From Fischerella sp. PCC 9605 (GTDB taxonomy: Bacteria; Cyanobacteriota; Cyanobacteriia; Cyanobacteriales; Nostocaceae), in the NCBI RefSeq assembly GCF_000517105.1, contig NZ_KI912149.1, positions 901,308 to 965,307 of the forward strand: a DNA stretch of 64,000 nucleotides, given 5' to 3'. A model generated the notes under the pieces. The model was not told the DNA's origin. It did not search any database and saw nothing but the letters and a program-made list of their open reading frames with translations. This document shows positions 35,625 to 44,454 of this stretch, piece after piece. Each line of letters starts with the position of its first letter. Position 1 is the stretch's first letter. The position numbers and the translations under genes were made by a program.

Positions 35625-36272
35625 ATGACATCCTATGCTACTTCTTCTGCTAAAGCAGAAATGGGTGAACTTCGGCGGTTAAAAGGCTTACTACCGCCAG
35701 AATTGCAAAGTTGGGTAACAGTTGAAGGTACAACAGAGGTAAACCCACCGCTGATCCGCAGCGAAGAAATTGGTAAAGATCAGGTGGAAATTCAAATTGA
35801 TCTGGTGAAATGGGATTCGCTGGCAATGGATCAGCGCAATCTGCTGTTTTGGCACGAAGTTGCCCGCATTCAAAATGATACTATCCCCAAAGATGGTTGG
35901 GAAATGGCAGCCTTAGCAATTGGTTTGGGTGGTGCTGTCGGTGAATTGTGGGTACAGGATGCTTTATTGCTGATATTAGCTTTGGCACTGTGCGGAGTTT
36001 CAGGCTGGCGACTTTATCAAAAGAATAATGGAGAAAAGCAGTTAAAAGAATTAGTGGAAGCCGATGAAAAAGCGATCGCTTTGGCGACTCGTTTTGGTTA
36101 TAGCCTCCCCAATGCCTATAAAAGTTTGGGAAGTGCTTTGAAAACCCTAGTTGATATGACTCCTAGCAAGCGTCAGCGGTCTAGATACGAAGCACGACTC
36201 TCAGCCCTCAAACGCAGTGCTAACAAAGTCAAAGCAAAATCTAAATCAACTGTGGATGAAGGTATATATTAG
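35625..36272 (+). CDS. DUF3318 membrane-associated protein
   Basis: A 215-residue protein of the cyanobacterial DUF3318 family. Family marks are ELRRLKGLLPPELQSWV, the block WDSLAMDQRNLLFWHEVARI and two hydrophobic segments around residues 100-135 (ALAIGLGGAVGELW, LLLILALALCGVSGW). The C-terminal third is helical and basic, ending KVKAKSKSTVDEGIY. HEVAR resembles part of a zinc-protease motif (HExxR rather than HExxH), so catalysis is doubtful. The ATG at 35625 is chosen over a TTG three codons upstream. Confidence 0.82.
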   Translation: MTSYATSSAKAEMGELRRLKGLLPPELQSWVTVEGTTEVNPPLIRSEEIGKDQVEIQIDLVKWDSLAMDQRNLLFWHEVARIQNDTIPKDGWEMAALAIGLGGAVGELWVQDALLLILALALCGVSGWRLYQKNNGEKQLKELVEADEKAIALATRFGYSLPNAYKSLGSALKTLVDMTPSKRQRSRYEARLSALKRSANKVKAKSKSTVDEGIY

Positions 36273-36915
36273 GCAAAATCGAAGGAAGAGAGACAAGGGA
36301 GACAAGGGGAATAATTCTTAGTTTCTCCCCATCTCCCCATCCCCCCATCTCCCGCTCAGTCTACACGAATAAATCAAATCGCCAAACGCTTATTCTACGA
36401 GCTGAGTTTGTCGTCGCTTCAACCAAAAACTACCTAGCCCTAAGAAAAATTTTGCATTCGCGTCTAATAATCAACTACGCCACCACCGGAACCGCGATCG
36501 CTCAGACCATAAGCTAAAACACATTTATCTGCATATTCTAAATTAGTCTAACTCTTGTGGGGTGGGCGTCCCCGCCCAATTCGTGCAATTTAAATGCACA
36601 ACAGCTTACCAGCCCTTTGGTGGTGGGTGAAAAATCTGCTTTCATTGCCTGTTTTTCCTGATTTGACTTGGTGTCTTAGTGTCTTAGTGGTTCAATAAGA
36701 TCTATATTTTTGCACCCAAACAGTCTCTATTTTTAGAATCGAACTTCCGTATTCAGACTAGGTTAACTGTCAACTTAAGTACAGTATTTTACGCAGAATT
36801 TTTATAAATTTTGGCTTAGATTTGCTCTCATCTTCATAAAACAATGCTATTGGGTAGTAGATATTAGTTAGTGGTTAGTGGTTACTAGCTAACTACTAAC
36901 TACTAGCTACTAACT
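36273..36915. repeat. Intergenic repeat cluster
   Basis: No gene. In order: a GGGAGACAAGGGG/CTCCCCATCTCCCC low-complexity pair (36290-36356), a GTGGGGTGGGCGTCCCCGCC hairpin (about 36557-36577), a dispersed repeat (36625-36696) that is the inverted counterpart of 23659-23732, and STRR heptamers (36857-36913: TTAGTGG/ACTAACT). Confidence 0.75.
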
Positions 36916-37713
36916 TTAGAGTTGATTTAACATTTTATGCGTTTGAGGCACAACACGCACTTGCTTAACAAACCTCTTCATCAAAGCTTGCCACATCAAA
37001 ACTTGCTCGGGAGAAGGTGCAAGTATGGGGGTTTCAGTGAATTGCTCAGAAGCAGCCAAAGGTGTAACAGGTTGTAAAAACACAGGGATTTCCGGACTCA
37101 CTTCTGCCACTAATAAAGCCGAACGCTCCAACTCTGCGGGGTCTGTTTGAGCAGAAATGACGATCTTGACGAAACATTCAACTTGGGAAGAGTAACAAAG
37201 GTGGAGAAATTTGGTGTGTTCTTGCCAACGAGTTTCGCCACTCGTACTGGGCAATTTCAAATCCATACCCACAGAGTCCAAATAGGGCAGAACCATTGCT
37301 AACTGTTCTGGACGATGCCCGCCAGTTTCCAAGTATACGGGTAAAGCAGTCACTGCACGTACCTGTGGTAAAAATTCCACTAAAAATCCGGCATGAAGAA
37401 GAGGTTCGCCACCTGTCAGGCTAATGCTATCGTGTAGAGAAGGTATATTTTGTCGCTCAACTGATTCAAGTAATATGGGTAAAGGGACAGGATTTGAGTA
37501 AAATTCAAAATCGCGCTTTCCTGGCGATCGCTCTATCCTACAAGTGGTGGGTGCACTCCAAGTGTGAGCGCTATCACAGAAGTGACAGCGCAAGTCACAA
37601 AGAGCAAAGCGAATAAATATCTGACGCGTCCCAACGTTCAGTCCTTCCCCTTGAATAGCGGAAAAGACCTCAATCAGACGTGCTGTAGGTGTAATAGCAG
37701 TTTTAGTAGTCAT
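36916..37713 (-). CDS. queE: 7-carboxy-7-deazaguanine synthase
   Basis: A 265-residue radical-SAM enzyme of queuosine/7-deazapurine synthesis that contracts 6-carboxy-tetrahydropterin to 7-carboxy-7-deazaguanine. The iron-sulfur Cys triad is CDLRCHFCD (Cys39, 43 and 46 from the ATG at 37713). IEVFSAIQGEGLNVGTRQIF precedes it, as is standard, and ISLTGGEPLLHAGFL is the SAM-binding GGEP motif. VYLETGGH and VGMDLKLPS follow. An in-frame start at 37740 is possible but adds an unconserved extension. Other queuosine genes are not in the window. Confidence 0.94.
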   Translation of the reverse strand: MTTKTAITPTARLIEVFSAIQGEGLNVGTRQIFIRFALCDLRCHFCDSAHTWSAPTTCRIERSPGKRDFEFYSNPVPLPILLESVERQNIPSLHDSISLTGGEPLLHAGFLVEFLPQVRAVTALPVYLETGGHRPEQLAMVLPYLDSVGMDLKLPSTSGETRWQEHTKFLHLCYSSQVECFVKIVISAQTDPAELERSALLVAEVSPEIPVFLQPVTPLAASEQFTETPILAPSPEQVLMWQALMKRFVKQVRVVPQTHKMLNQL

Positions 37714-37908
37714 TTGACGATAGCAATGCGTATACCCCACCTCAAACAGCAGGGATGTTTTTTAACTTCTTGTTCTATTGTGAACCGTAATGGCAATCTC
37801 TAATTTCAACCTCATTAACTAGTAATTAGTTATGATTTCAACTGATCGAAAATAAGGTTAAGTGATTCACTAAGACAAAATCATGTTCGGCATATTACAT
37901 TGACTGAA

Positions 37909-38934
37909 ATGGCAATGAATGTTCAGGACCTCATGACTAGCCAACCCCAAGAGGCAGATTTTCCAGTAATGTTCTTACATGACACAGCAATAGTACAAGT
38001 ATCCGAGCGATTGAGCGTGCTGGAGGCTTTAGCCTTTAAGCAAACTTGCCAAAATTTAACCCAGGCAAATCCAATTCCGCAGAAAATCATCATCGACTTA
38101 CAGCAAACTACTTTCATGGACAGTAGTGGTTTAGGCGCGTTGGTGAGTAATTTCAAAGCCGCTCAGGATAAAGGTATTGAGTTTATACTGCGGAATGTTA
38201 CCCCTCAAGTCATGGCTGTATTAAACCTAACAGGACTGGAGAAAGTATTTTCCATTGAGTCTGATGCTTTGATCCCAGCACGTTCAAAGAACCAACTCGA
38301 AGAACAGCTACCGACCACACATCCTTCCGTGCGTTCTTGGATGAAACGGTTGATAGACATTGTGGGAGCATTAGTAGGTTTAGTAATTACAGGAATTATT
38401 TTTATTCCTATTGCTGTGGCGATCGCACTTGACGATCCCGGCCCAATTTTCTTCAGTCAAATTCGCTGTGGTTGGATGGGTAAGCGCTTTCGGATTTGGA
38501 AATTCCGCTCGATGTATGTTGATGCGGAAGCGAGAAAAGCCGAACTCGAAAAACAAAATCAAGTACAAGGGGCTTTTTTCAAGATTGATAACGATCCCAG
38601 AGTTACCAAAGTCGGAAGCTTTTTGCGACGCACAAGTTTGGATGAACTGCCCCAGTTTTGGAATGTCCTTAAAGGAGAGATGAGTTTAGTAGGCACCAGA
38701 CCACCCACACCCGACGAAGTAGAACGTTATGAGATACCCGAGTGGCAGCGTCTCGATGTAAAACCAGGTATGACTGGAGAATGGCAAGTCAATGGACGGT
38801 CTAGCATACGTAAATTTGAGGACGTAATTCGTCTGGATTTACAGTATCAAAAAAACTGGAGCTTGCTATATGATGTGAAACTGATTTGGAAAACAGTAAC
38901 CATCCTGTTTCACAAAAATAGTGGTGCTGTTTAG
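37909..38934 (+). CDS. STAS domain fused to undecaprenyl-phosphate sugar-1-phosphate transferase
   Basis: A 341-residue two-domain protein. Residues 20-125 are a STAS (anti-sigma-factor antagonist-like) domain: SERLSVLEALAFKQT, KIIIDLQQTTFMDSSGLGAL with the Ser phosphoacceptor position in MDSSG, and VMAVLNLTGLEKVFSI. From residue 145 comes a bacterial sugar transferase (WbaP/WcaJ-type): one hydrophobic helix (IDIVGALVGLVITGIIFI), then DDPGPIFFSQIRCG, GKRFRIWKFRSM, RRTSLDELPQFWNVLKG and MSLVGTRPP. It should start exopolysaccharide repeat units on a lipid carrier. ATG 37909 is taken; the frame opens with TTG at 37900. A STAS domain on such an enzyme suggests partner-switch control. Confidence 0.9.
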   Translation: MAMNVQDLMTSQPQEADFPVMFLHDTAIVQVSERLSVLEALAFKQTCQNLTQANPIPQKIIIDLQQTTFMDSSGLGALVSNFKAAQDKGIEFILRNVTPQVMAVLNLTGLEKVFSIESDALIPARSKNQLEEQLPTTHPSVRSWMKRLIDIVGALVGLVITGIIFIPIAVAIALDDPGPIFFSQIRCGWMGKRFRIWKFRSMYVDAEARKAELEKQNQVQGAFFKIDNDPRVTKVGSFLRRTSLDELPQFWNVLKGEMSLVGTRPPTPDEVERYEIPEWQRLDVKPGMTGEWQVNGRSSIRKFEDVIRLDLQYQKNWSLLYDVKLIWKTVTILFHKNSGAV

Positions 38935-38940
38935 CTTAGT

Positions 38941-39055
38941 TCTACAAAGGTAGCATCCCGGAAGCCTAGGGGCAGAGTTGCCGCAAAAGACCAGGTGACA
39001 AGGTTAATTTCCTACCTGTAGCTGCCCCACCTCTTTCGCAAATAAAGAAGTCACT
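38941..39055 (+). ncRNA. Candidate structured RNA element (unclassified)
   Basis: Three compatible helices are seen on the plus strand: GGGGCAG (38969-38975) with CTGCCCC (39022-39028) enclosing CAGGT (38992-38996) with ACCTG (39014-39018), then TCTTT (39032-39036) with AAAGA (39044-39048). GTGAC (38995-38999) could alternatively pair with GTCAC (39050-39054). The element follows the sugar transferase and precedes a strong terminator. I cannot match it to a known riboswitch class, and it may be only the 3' end of the mRNA. Confidence 0.35.
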
Positions 39056-39275
39056 CACTCCTTGCACTTTTGATAGTCTTCTACACTTTGCGTATTTTTC
39101 AATAGTTTTGCTACAACTTTGTAAATGTATGAATTTGTACTGATAAAACCAATAAAAATTGCTAGTAAGTACATTCCCACTTACTTAAGTCTGGATATTC
39201 ACTGACACCAGATTTGAAAAGTTTTACTAGAGTATATTTATAAGTTTCTGACAAGAAATTAATCACAATCACGAC

Positions 39276-39318
39276 TATTGCCATGAACGCGATCGCGTTC
39301 ATGGCAATAATTTTTTTG
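39276..39318 (+). terminator. Perfect 34-bp palindrome with T-run (strong terminator)
   Basis: Positions 39276-39309 read the same on both strands, starting TATTGCCATGAACGC and centred on a HIP1 octamer GCGATCGC. TTTTTTT follows at 39311-39317. It ends the transcript from the sugar transferase or from a leader RNA. Confidence 0.85.
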
Positions 39319-39954
39319 TCTTTATTTTTAGTTTTATAAAGCAGTCTATCAAAACTGCATGTCCCAGTACTTTTTCCTTCCCCTTTCAGCCAATAAGGTT
39401 CAGATCATTTCACAGAAATGTCCATAGCTATAGGACTAGTATTTGATTTTTGAAAAGATACGTAGGGGAGGCAAAAAGGGGTGTGGATTTTCCTCCCCCT
39501 TTATTGCCGTTGCGTTACGCCAAAGGCTAACGCACCATTCTATGTTTTTGGTGCCGTACTCTCGCCGATCGCACACCCTACGTGTACTTAGATTTTTTCA
39601 ATCATCAAACCGGATTCCTATACTATACCAAGCCTGCACAGATGCAATACCGGCTTCCGCAGGCTTCGTTTGTATAGCTGCACCTTGACGAACTAACAGC
39701 TACCTATTTGCAGAAATTTTACGTAAGTAAAAATACTAAATTATTACACTGCATAGTGAACTTTTTAAGTAAAAAAATATATTAGTATTTCTAATTTTAC
39801 TGATATTAATTTTTACGCAATCTTTAAGGGTAAATGACTGACATTAAGAACATCCAAAGAGAAAATTCAAATAGAGGCACACTCTTTGTGCAAAGCAATT
39901 TTTGATACCAGCTTAGTAATCAAAAAAGACCGGAGTTCTTCTGACTACTTTGAT
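39319..39954. other. Intergenic stretch upstream of the glycosyltransferase gene
   Basis: It holds repeat fragments such as GCGTTACGCCAAAGGCTAACGC (a near-palindrome, about 39512-39533) and GGCTTCCGCAGGCTTCG (39652-39668), related to the AGCCTGCCTACGCAGGCT palindrome at about 44670. The 81-codon ORF at 39443-39688 lies over these repeats and is not supported. The last 230 bases are A/T-rich and should carry the promoter. Confidence 0.45.
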
Positions 39955-41226
39955 ATGCGGATATTAATTTACTCTTACAACTACTATCCAGAACCAATAG
40001 GTATAGCTCCCCTAATGACTGAATTAGCAGAGGGACTCGTCAAGCGAGGACATCAAGTGCGTGTGGTTACTGCTATGCCCAACTACCCAGAACGTCGTAT
40101 CTACGAGGGGTATAGAAAGAAGTTATATTTGACTGAATTGAAAAATGGCGTGCAAATCCAACGCAGTTATGTTTGGATTCGTCCGCAACCAAACCTAATA
40201 GATCGGGTGTTGCTTGATGCCAGTTTTGCGATCGCCAGTTTTCTACCAGCCTTGATGGGTTGGCGTCCCGATGTGATTCTTGCAACTTCGCTGTCTTTAC
40301 CTGTTTGTGTACCAACTGCGCTACTGGGATGGTTGCAAGGTTGCCCTGTAGTGTTAAATCTGCAAGATATATTACCAGAAGCAGCTATTCACGTTGGTAT
40401 ACTCAAAAACCAACTCTTGATTAAAGCATTTACAGCATTAGAAAAGTTTGCCTACCGCACTGCTACCAAAATTAGCGTTATTGCCGATGGGTTTGTGGAA
40501 AACTTGCAAGCTAAAAATGTAGAAGCTAGCAAAATTGCGCAAATTCCTAATTGGGTTGATGTCAATTTCATTCGTCCCTTGCCAACAGAAAACAACACTT
40601 TTCGCGCCGCCCATAACCTGAATGACAAATTTGTAATCTTATATTCTGGTAATATTGCCCTTACCCAAGGTTTGGAAACCGTTGTCAAAGCTGCTTCTGC
40701 ATTACGGCACATTCCAGATATTGCTTTTGTCATCGTTGGAGAAGCAAAAGGTTTACAAAGATTGCAACAAGAATGTCAAAACTGTGGTGCAGATAATGTT
40801 TTGCTACTACCTTTTCAGCCGCGTGAAAAATTGCCGGAAATGTTGGCAGCTGCTGATGTTGGTTTGGTGGTGCAAAAGAAAAATGTTATATCCTTTAATA
40901 TGCCATCAAAAATTCAAGTACTACTTGCAAGTGGTCGCGCATTGGTTGCATCTGTACCTGAAAATGGCACAGCAGCAAGAGCAATCAAACAAAGTGGTGG
41001 TGGAATTATCGTTCCTCCAGAAGATCCCGGCACTCTAGCTAATGCAATCTTGGACTTATATAAACACCCTGAAAAAGTCAAGACTCTTGGCTATAACAGT
41101 CGCCAATATGCGGTTGAACAATATGCCTTCGAGCAGGCTCTAAATCATTATGAGTCTTTGTTCTACACAGTCACATCAGATAGCCCAGCAATTGGATCAA
41201 CAATAGTATCAAAACAAGAAGTTTAA
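39955..41226 (+). CDS. Glycosyltransferase family 4 (WcaI-like), exopolysaccharide synthesis
   Basis: A 423-residue GT-B glycosyltransferase starting MRILIYSYNYYPEPIGIAPL, the standard entry of WcaI/WbuB-type enzymes. ELAEGLVKRGHQVRVVTAMP is the N-terminal nucleotide-fold strand, and VVLNLQDILPEAAIHVGIL is characteristic. The sugar-nucleotide site lies in ILYSGNIALTQGLETVVKAA, FVIVGEAKGLQRLQQEC and VSFNMPSKIQVLLASGRALV. The ATG at 39955 is used; an in-frame codon at 39886 adds 23 unconserved residues. With the sugar transferase 1 kb upstream it suggests an exopolysaccharide locus, although no polymerase or flippase is in the window. Confidence 0.9.
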   Translation: MRILIYSYNYYPEPIGIAPLMTELAEGLVKRGHQVRVVTAMPNYPERRIYEGYRKKLYLTELKNGVQIQRSYVWIRPQPNLIDRVLLDASFAIASFLPALMGWRPDVILATSLSLPVCVPTALLGWLQGCPVVLNLQDILPEAAIHVGILKNQLLIKAFTALEKFAYRTATKISVIADGFVENLQAKNVEASKIAQIPNWVDVNFIRPLPTENNTFRAAHNLNDKFVILYSGNIALTQGLETVVKAASALRHIPDIAFVIVGEAKGLQRLQQECQNCGADNVLLLPFQPREKLPEMLAAADVGLVVQKKNVISFNMPSKIQVLLASGRALVASVPENGTAARAIKQSGGGIIVPPEDPGTLANAILDLYKHPEKVKTLGYNSRQYAVEQYAFEQALNHYESLFYTVTSDSPAIGSTIVSKQEV

Positions 41227-41313
41227 CTTTTGCTACATAAATAGGGTGCTAGGTTAGTACGAGCTAGGATTGATTGCAAACAAACATTGTTTTAAAAAAT
41301 AGTTTGAAAAATT

Positions 41314-41352
41314 TTGAGCCTGTATCTGACTCCAGTCGGTACAGGCTCAATC
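41314..41352 (+). terminator. Terminator after the glycosyltransferase gene
   Basis: TTGAGCCTGTA (41314-41324) and TACAGGCTCAA (41340-41350) form an 11-bp stem; TCTTCTTT follows. Confidence 0.75.
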
Positions 41353-41528
41353 TTCTTTACATTCCTCAGTCATCAGGACAGATTTGAGAGAAGAAAGCTA
41401 GGTTAGTTAAAATAAGAATAAGGATTGACTACTGGGTGAGTATGAAGAAAACTCTTTTTCAAATTCACTCAGTTCTTAATCCATTAGTTGCTTAGTTCCA
41501 AAATCTTCTATTTGGATGTTCAGCCATT

Positions 41529-42125
41529 ATGCGCCAAAAAGTCTTAGCTTGGTTAGCAGAGAATGTTCCAGTTTCGCGGATCAACCATATTCTCGGGGTC
41601 GAGCAAATGGCAGTTGATCTTGCTGAGCATTACAATTTGGATCGAGAAAAAGCTGCTATGGCTGGGCTGATGCATGATTTGGCAAAATATTTTCATCCGC
41701 AAAAACTCTTGCAGATGGCAGAGGTTGCAGGGCTGGAAGTAGATGAGGTGATGGCAGCAACTCCCCATCTTTTGCACGCAGATGTCAGCGCTATCGTCGC
41801 AAGAGATACATTTGGCGTAGAAGATGAAGAAGTATTACAGGCGATCGCCAATCACACTTTGGGTAGACCAGGCATGAGTCCACTCTCGTGTATCGTGTTC
41901 TTAGCAGATACTCTAGAACCAGGACGGGGTGACTCAGCCCAATTGCAGAACTTGCGAAAACTTAGCAGTGAACATCTTGAGAAGGCTGTTTGGTTGACCT
42001 GCGATTACACTTTCCAATTTTTGCTCTTAAGCCCTTGTTTAATTCATCCACGAGCGATCGCCACTCGCAATTGGTTCTTGCAAAAGTCGAAAGCTAAACA
42101 ACCAATTCTTCAAACAATCGCATAG
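41529..42125 (+). CDS. yqeK: YqeK-family HD-domain diadenosine tetraphosphatase
   Basis: A 198-residue HD-domain hydrolase. The metal ligands appear in RINHILGVEQMAVDLAEHYN, AGLMHDLAKYFHPQKLL (HD pair), ATPHLLHADVSA and IANHTLGRPGMS. YqeK enzymes symmetrically split Ap4A and related nucleotides, limiting stress alarmones. The order yqeK, rsfS, CGLD27, asparaginase is a recurring cyanobacterial arrangement; in other bacteria yqeK also sits beside rsfS. The spacing to rsfS is 112 bases. A terminator at 41314-41352 separates it from the glycosyltransferase. Confidence 0.9.
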   Translation: MRQKVLAWLAENVPVSRINHILGVEQMAVDLAEHYNLDREKAAMAGLMHDLAKYFHPQKLLQMAEVAGLEVDEVMAATPHLLHADVSAIVARDTFGVEDEEVLQAIANHTLGRPGMSPLSCIVFLADTLEPGRGDSAQLQNLRKLSSEHLEKAVWLTCDYTFQFLLLSPCLIHPRAIATRNWFLQKSKAKQPILQTIA

Positions 42126-42237
42126 ACTCCTGTTTTTTTGTTAGTATTCAAAAAAACCAGTTCATAACAGTTGCAATTTAATAGTCATTTGCCAGTAATT
42201 GTAAAAAATTCTCAAAACAGAAAGCAGCTGAGGTTTA

Positions 42238-42702
42238 ATGTCTGATTACTTCCAAGCACACTTCCCATTACAATCAATCGCTGTAAAACAAGGTGCGGCA
42301 ATAAACTCACAGATTGACGGCAACGACGAAACGACCGCACAAATAGCCGCAACCATAGCTGAAGCAGCATCAGACCGGAAAGCAGGTGATATTTTATTGC
42401 TAAAGGTAGCTGATGTATCTTATCTTGCGGATTATTTTTTGGTGATGACAGGCTATTCCAGAGTGCAGGTAAGAGCGATCGCCGATGCAGTAGAAGAAAA
42501 AGTACAACAAGAGTGGCAACGGCGTCCCTTACGTGTAGAAGGAAAAGCTGAGGGAACTTGGGTATTGCAAGACTACGGCGATGTGATTGTTCACATAATG
42601 ATGCCAAAAGAGCGCGAGTTCTATAATTTAGAAGCGTTCTGGGGTCACGCAGAACATGTCGAGTTTCCAAGATCCGATGATGGTGGGGGTAAGCCAACAT
42701 GA
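42238..42702 (+). CDS. rsfS: Ribosome silencing factor RsfS
   Basis: A 154-residue protein of the RsfS/Iojap family. It binds ribosomal protein uL14 and blocks subunit joining when nutrients are short; chloroplast and mitochondrial homologues exist. Recognisable are IAEAASDRKAGDILLLKV, LADYFLVMTGYSRVQVRAIA, EGKAEGTWVLQDYGDVIVHI and REFYNLEAFWGHAE. The N-terminal 35 residues precede the conserved domain and are variable in cyanobacteria. Its stop overlaps the next start (ATGA), so the two genes are coupled. Confidence 0.95.
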   Translation: MSDYFQAHFPLQSIAVKQGAAINSQIDGNDETTAQIAATIAEAASDRKAGDILLLKVADVSYLADYFLVMTGYSRVQVRAIADAVEEKVQQEWQRRPLRVEGKAEGTWVLQDYGDVIVHIMMPKEREFYNLEAFWGHAEHVEFPRSDDGGGKPT

Positions 42703-43199
42703 TCAAGTCCTCGGTCTCAAATTGCCCAGTACCCGTTGAACAACAACCACTGAATGAGTACGAAGAGTTAAAATCTTCTTGGTTATTCCGTGATTGCATT
42801 TTAAATTGGCGTGAATATATCACAAAAATAGGTTGGATTTGGGGTATTACTTGGCTGGTAGCAGCACCAGTAGCAGCCGCAAGCTTTCCCCCACACAAAC
42901 ACATAGCACAGTTTATTCTCTCTGGTGCCGCCGGAGCGAGTATAGGTTTAATACTCGTATTGCTAAGGTTATATTTAGGCTGGTCTTATGTACAGGATCG
43001 CTTAGCCAGCCCGATTATCTTTTATGAAGAGTCAGGCTGGTATGATGGTCAAACTTGGACAAAACCGCAAGAAGTGCTAACCCGCGATCGCTTAATTGTC
43101 ACCTACCAGATCAAACCAATCATCAAACGATTACAAATTACATTTGCTGGCTTGGCTGTGTTGTTCGTTGCTGGTACGATAGTTTGGCACTTAGTTTAA
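42699..43199 (+). CDS. CGLD27-like membrane protein
   Basis: A 166-residue membrane protein of the CGLD27 (DUF1230) family conserved in cyanobacteria, green algae and plants. It has CPVPVEQQPLNEYEELKSSW (positions 9-28), two central helices (WGITWLVAAPVAAASF and FILSGAAGASIGLILVLL), RLYLGWSYVQDRL, and a block YEESGWYDGQTWTKPQEVL followed by a C-terminal helix. The algal protein is implicated in acclimation to iron limitation and oxidative stress. It is translationally coupled to rsfS. Confidence 0.9.
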   Translation: MIKSSVSNCPVPVEQQPLNEYEELKSSWLFRDCILNWREYITKIGWIWGITWLVAAPVAAASFPPHKHIAQFILSGAAGASIGLILVLLRLYLGWSYVQDRLASPIIFYEESGWYDGQTWTKPQEVLTRDRLIVTYQIKPIIKRLQITFAGLAVLFVAGTIVWHLV

Positions 43200-43330
43200 A
43201 TGGTCATTGGTCATTAGTCATTAGTCAATGGTAGTAGTTGGTGGTTGGCTGTTGGTAGTTGTTTGGGGAACAAACAACAAACAACAAACAACAAACAACA
43301 AACAACAAACCACAAGCAAAGGACTAATAA
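43200..43330. repeat. Tandem CAAACAA heptamer array with complementary GTTGGT units
   Basis: At 43262-43312 CAAACAA is repeated about six times without spacers. Upstream lie complementary GTAGTTGGTGGTTGG and ATTAGTCATTAGTCA heptamers. The arrangement is STRR-like and not a CRISPR, since the units are 7 bases and contiguous. Confidence 0.8.
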
Positions 43331-43368
43331 CTGATGACAAATAACAAAATAACTATAGATAACCACCC

Positions 43369-44322
43369 ATGACAATGGGAAAACGAACTCAAGCCACTGC
43401 ACTAGAAGTTAGATTGCTGCGCGAAGGCATTATTGAATCAAGGCATATAGTCCAAGCCGTCGTAAGTGATGAACGAGGACGGGTGCTGTCGGTTGCAGGC
43501 AATGCTGAAACTGCCACCTTTGTCCGTTCAGCACTCAAACCATTTCAGGCTCTTGCTGTTACTAGCACTGGGACTTTGGAGCGGTATGAGCTTAGCGATC
43601 GCGACTTAGCAATTATCACTAGTTCTCATAAAGGCACAATCCAGCATGTGCGACAGGCCTTTAATATCCTTTGGCGAGCCGATGTTGATCCTTCCGCACT
43701 CCAATGTCCAATTCCTGAAGGCAAGCGCAGTCCCCTAGAATACAATTGTTCTGGTAAACACGCCGGAATGCTAGCTGTTTGTCAGCAATGCAATTGGTCT
43801 TTGAATAATTACTTGCAGCGCAAACACCCCGTACAGCAACTGATCATAACTAAGGTAGCTGAATTGCTGAAAATGCCAGCCGAGGAATTTATCAGCGCTC
43901 ACGATGACTGTGGCGCACCTACTTACTTAATGCAACTCGCGCAAATGGCGTATTTGTATGCTCAGCTAGCTTCTCGCAGTAATTTGGACATGGAGCGAAT
44001 TGTCAGGGCTATGACTCATCACCCTGTTATGGTAGCAGGAGAAGGAGAATTTGATACCGAACTGATGCGTTTAACTCCGGGAGAACTGGTAAGTAAATCT
44101 GGAGCCGAAGGAGTACAGTGCATTGGCAGACTTGGTGAAGGTATGGGACTGGCAATTAAAGTCATAGATGGAGCGAAGCGGGCAAAATATGCTGCTGCGA
44201 TTTACTTGCTCCAGCAGATGGGCTGGATGAGTCCCAGTGTTGCCGAAGCCTTGTCAGAAAAGTTTATGAGCTTGGGTAAATACAAACGTTTAGAAGTAAT
44301 TGGAGAATTATCACTTTTGTAG
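43369..44322 (+). CDS. Asparaginase (class 3/ReAV-like, AnsA-type)
   Basis: A 317-residue enzyme of the Rhizobium etli-type asparaginase family, which hydrolyses L-asparagine to aspartate and ammonia and is unrelated to the E. coli enzymes. Family marks are LLREGIIESRHIVQAVVSDE, ATFVRSALKPFQALA (Ser and Lys of the active site), IITSSHKGTIQHV, YNCSGKHAGMLAVCQQCNW (with the metal-binding Cys), AHDDCGAPTYLM and LVSKSGAEGVQCIGR. The motif Ser-x-x-Lys in SALK and SSHKG are the conserved catalytic pairs. Full length. It follows CGLD27 on the same strand but is separated by a repeat of about 170 bases. Confidence 0.9.
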   Translation: MTMGKRTQATALEVRLLREGIIESRHIVQAVVSDERGRVLSVAGNAETATFVRSALKPFQALAVTSTGTLERYELSDRDLAIITSSHKGTIQHVRQAFNILWRADVDPSALQCPIPEGKRSPLEYNCSGKHAGMLAVCQQCNWSLNNYLQRKHPVQQLIITKVAELLKMPAEEFISAHDDCGAPTYLMQLAQMAYLYAQLASRSNLDMERIVRAMTHHPVMVAGEGEFDTELMRLTPGELVSKSGAEGVQCIGRLGEGMGLAIKVIDGAKRAKYAAAIYLLQQMGWMSPSVAEALSEKFMSLGKYKRLEVIGELSLL

Positions 44323-44363
44323 TTGCAAATTTTCTGGCTTTGCTGTTATACTGTAAAAGACAA

Positions 44364-44440
<77 letters not shown>

Positions 44441-44454
44441 AATATAACTAAAGT

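Noticed and set aside
35830-35880. Zinc-protease motif HEVAR in the DUF3318 protein
   Set aside because: The second histidine of HExxH is absent, so no protease function is claimed.
38941-39055. Cyclic-di-AMP (ydaO) or cyclic-di-GMP riboswitch
   Set aside because: The element has nested helices but lacks the conserved loop sequences of either class, so it is kept only as an unclassified candidate.
39443-39688. 81-codon ORF upstream of the glycosyltransferase
   Set aside because: Covers repeat fragments with a GCGTTACGCC-type near-palindrome; peptide unlike any protein I know.
43262-43312. Tandem repeat that might be mistaken for a CRISPR
   Set aside because: Units are only 7 bases (CAAACAA), contiguous and without spacers; no cas genes are near.
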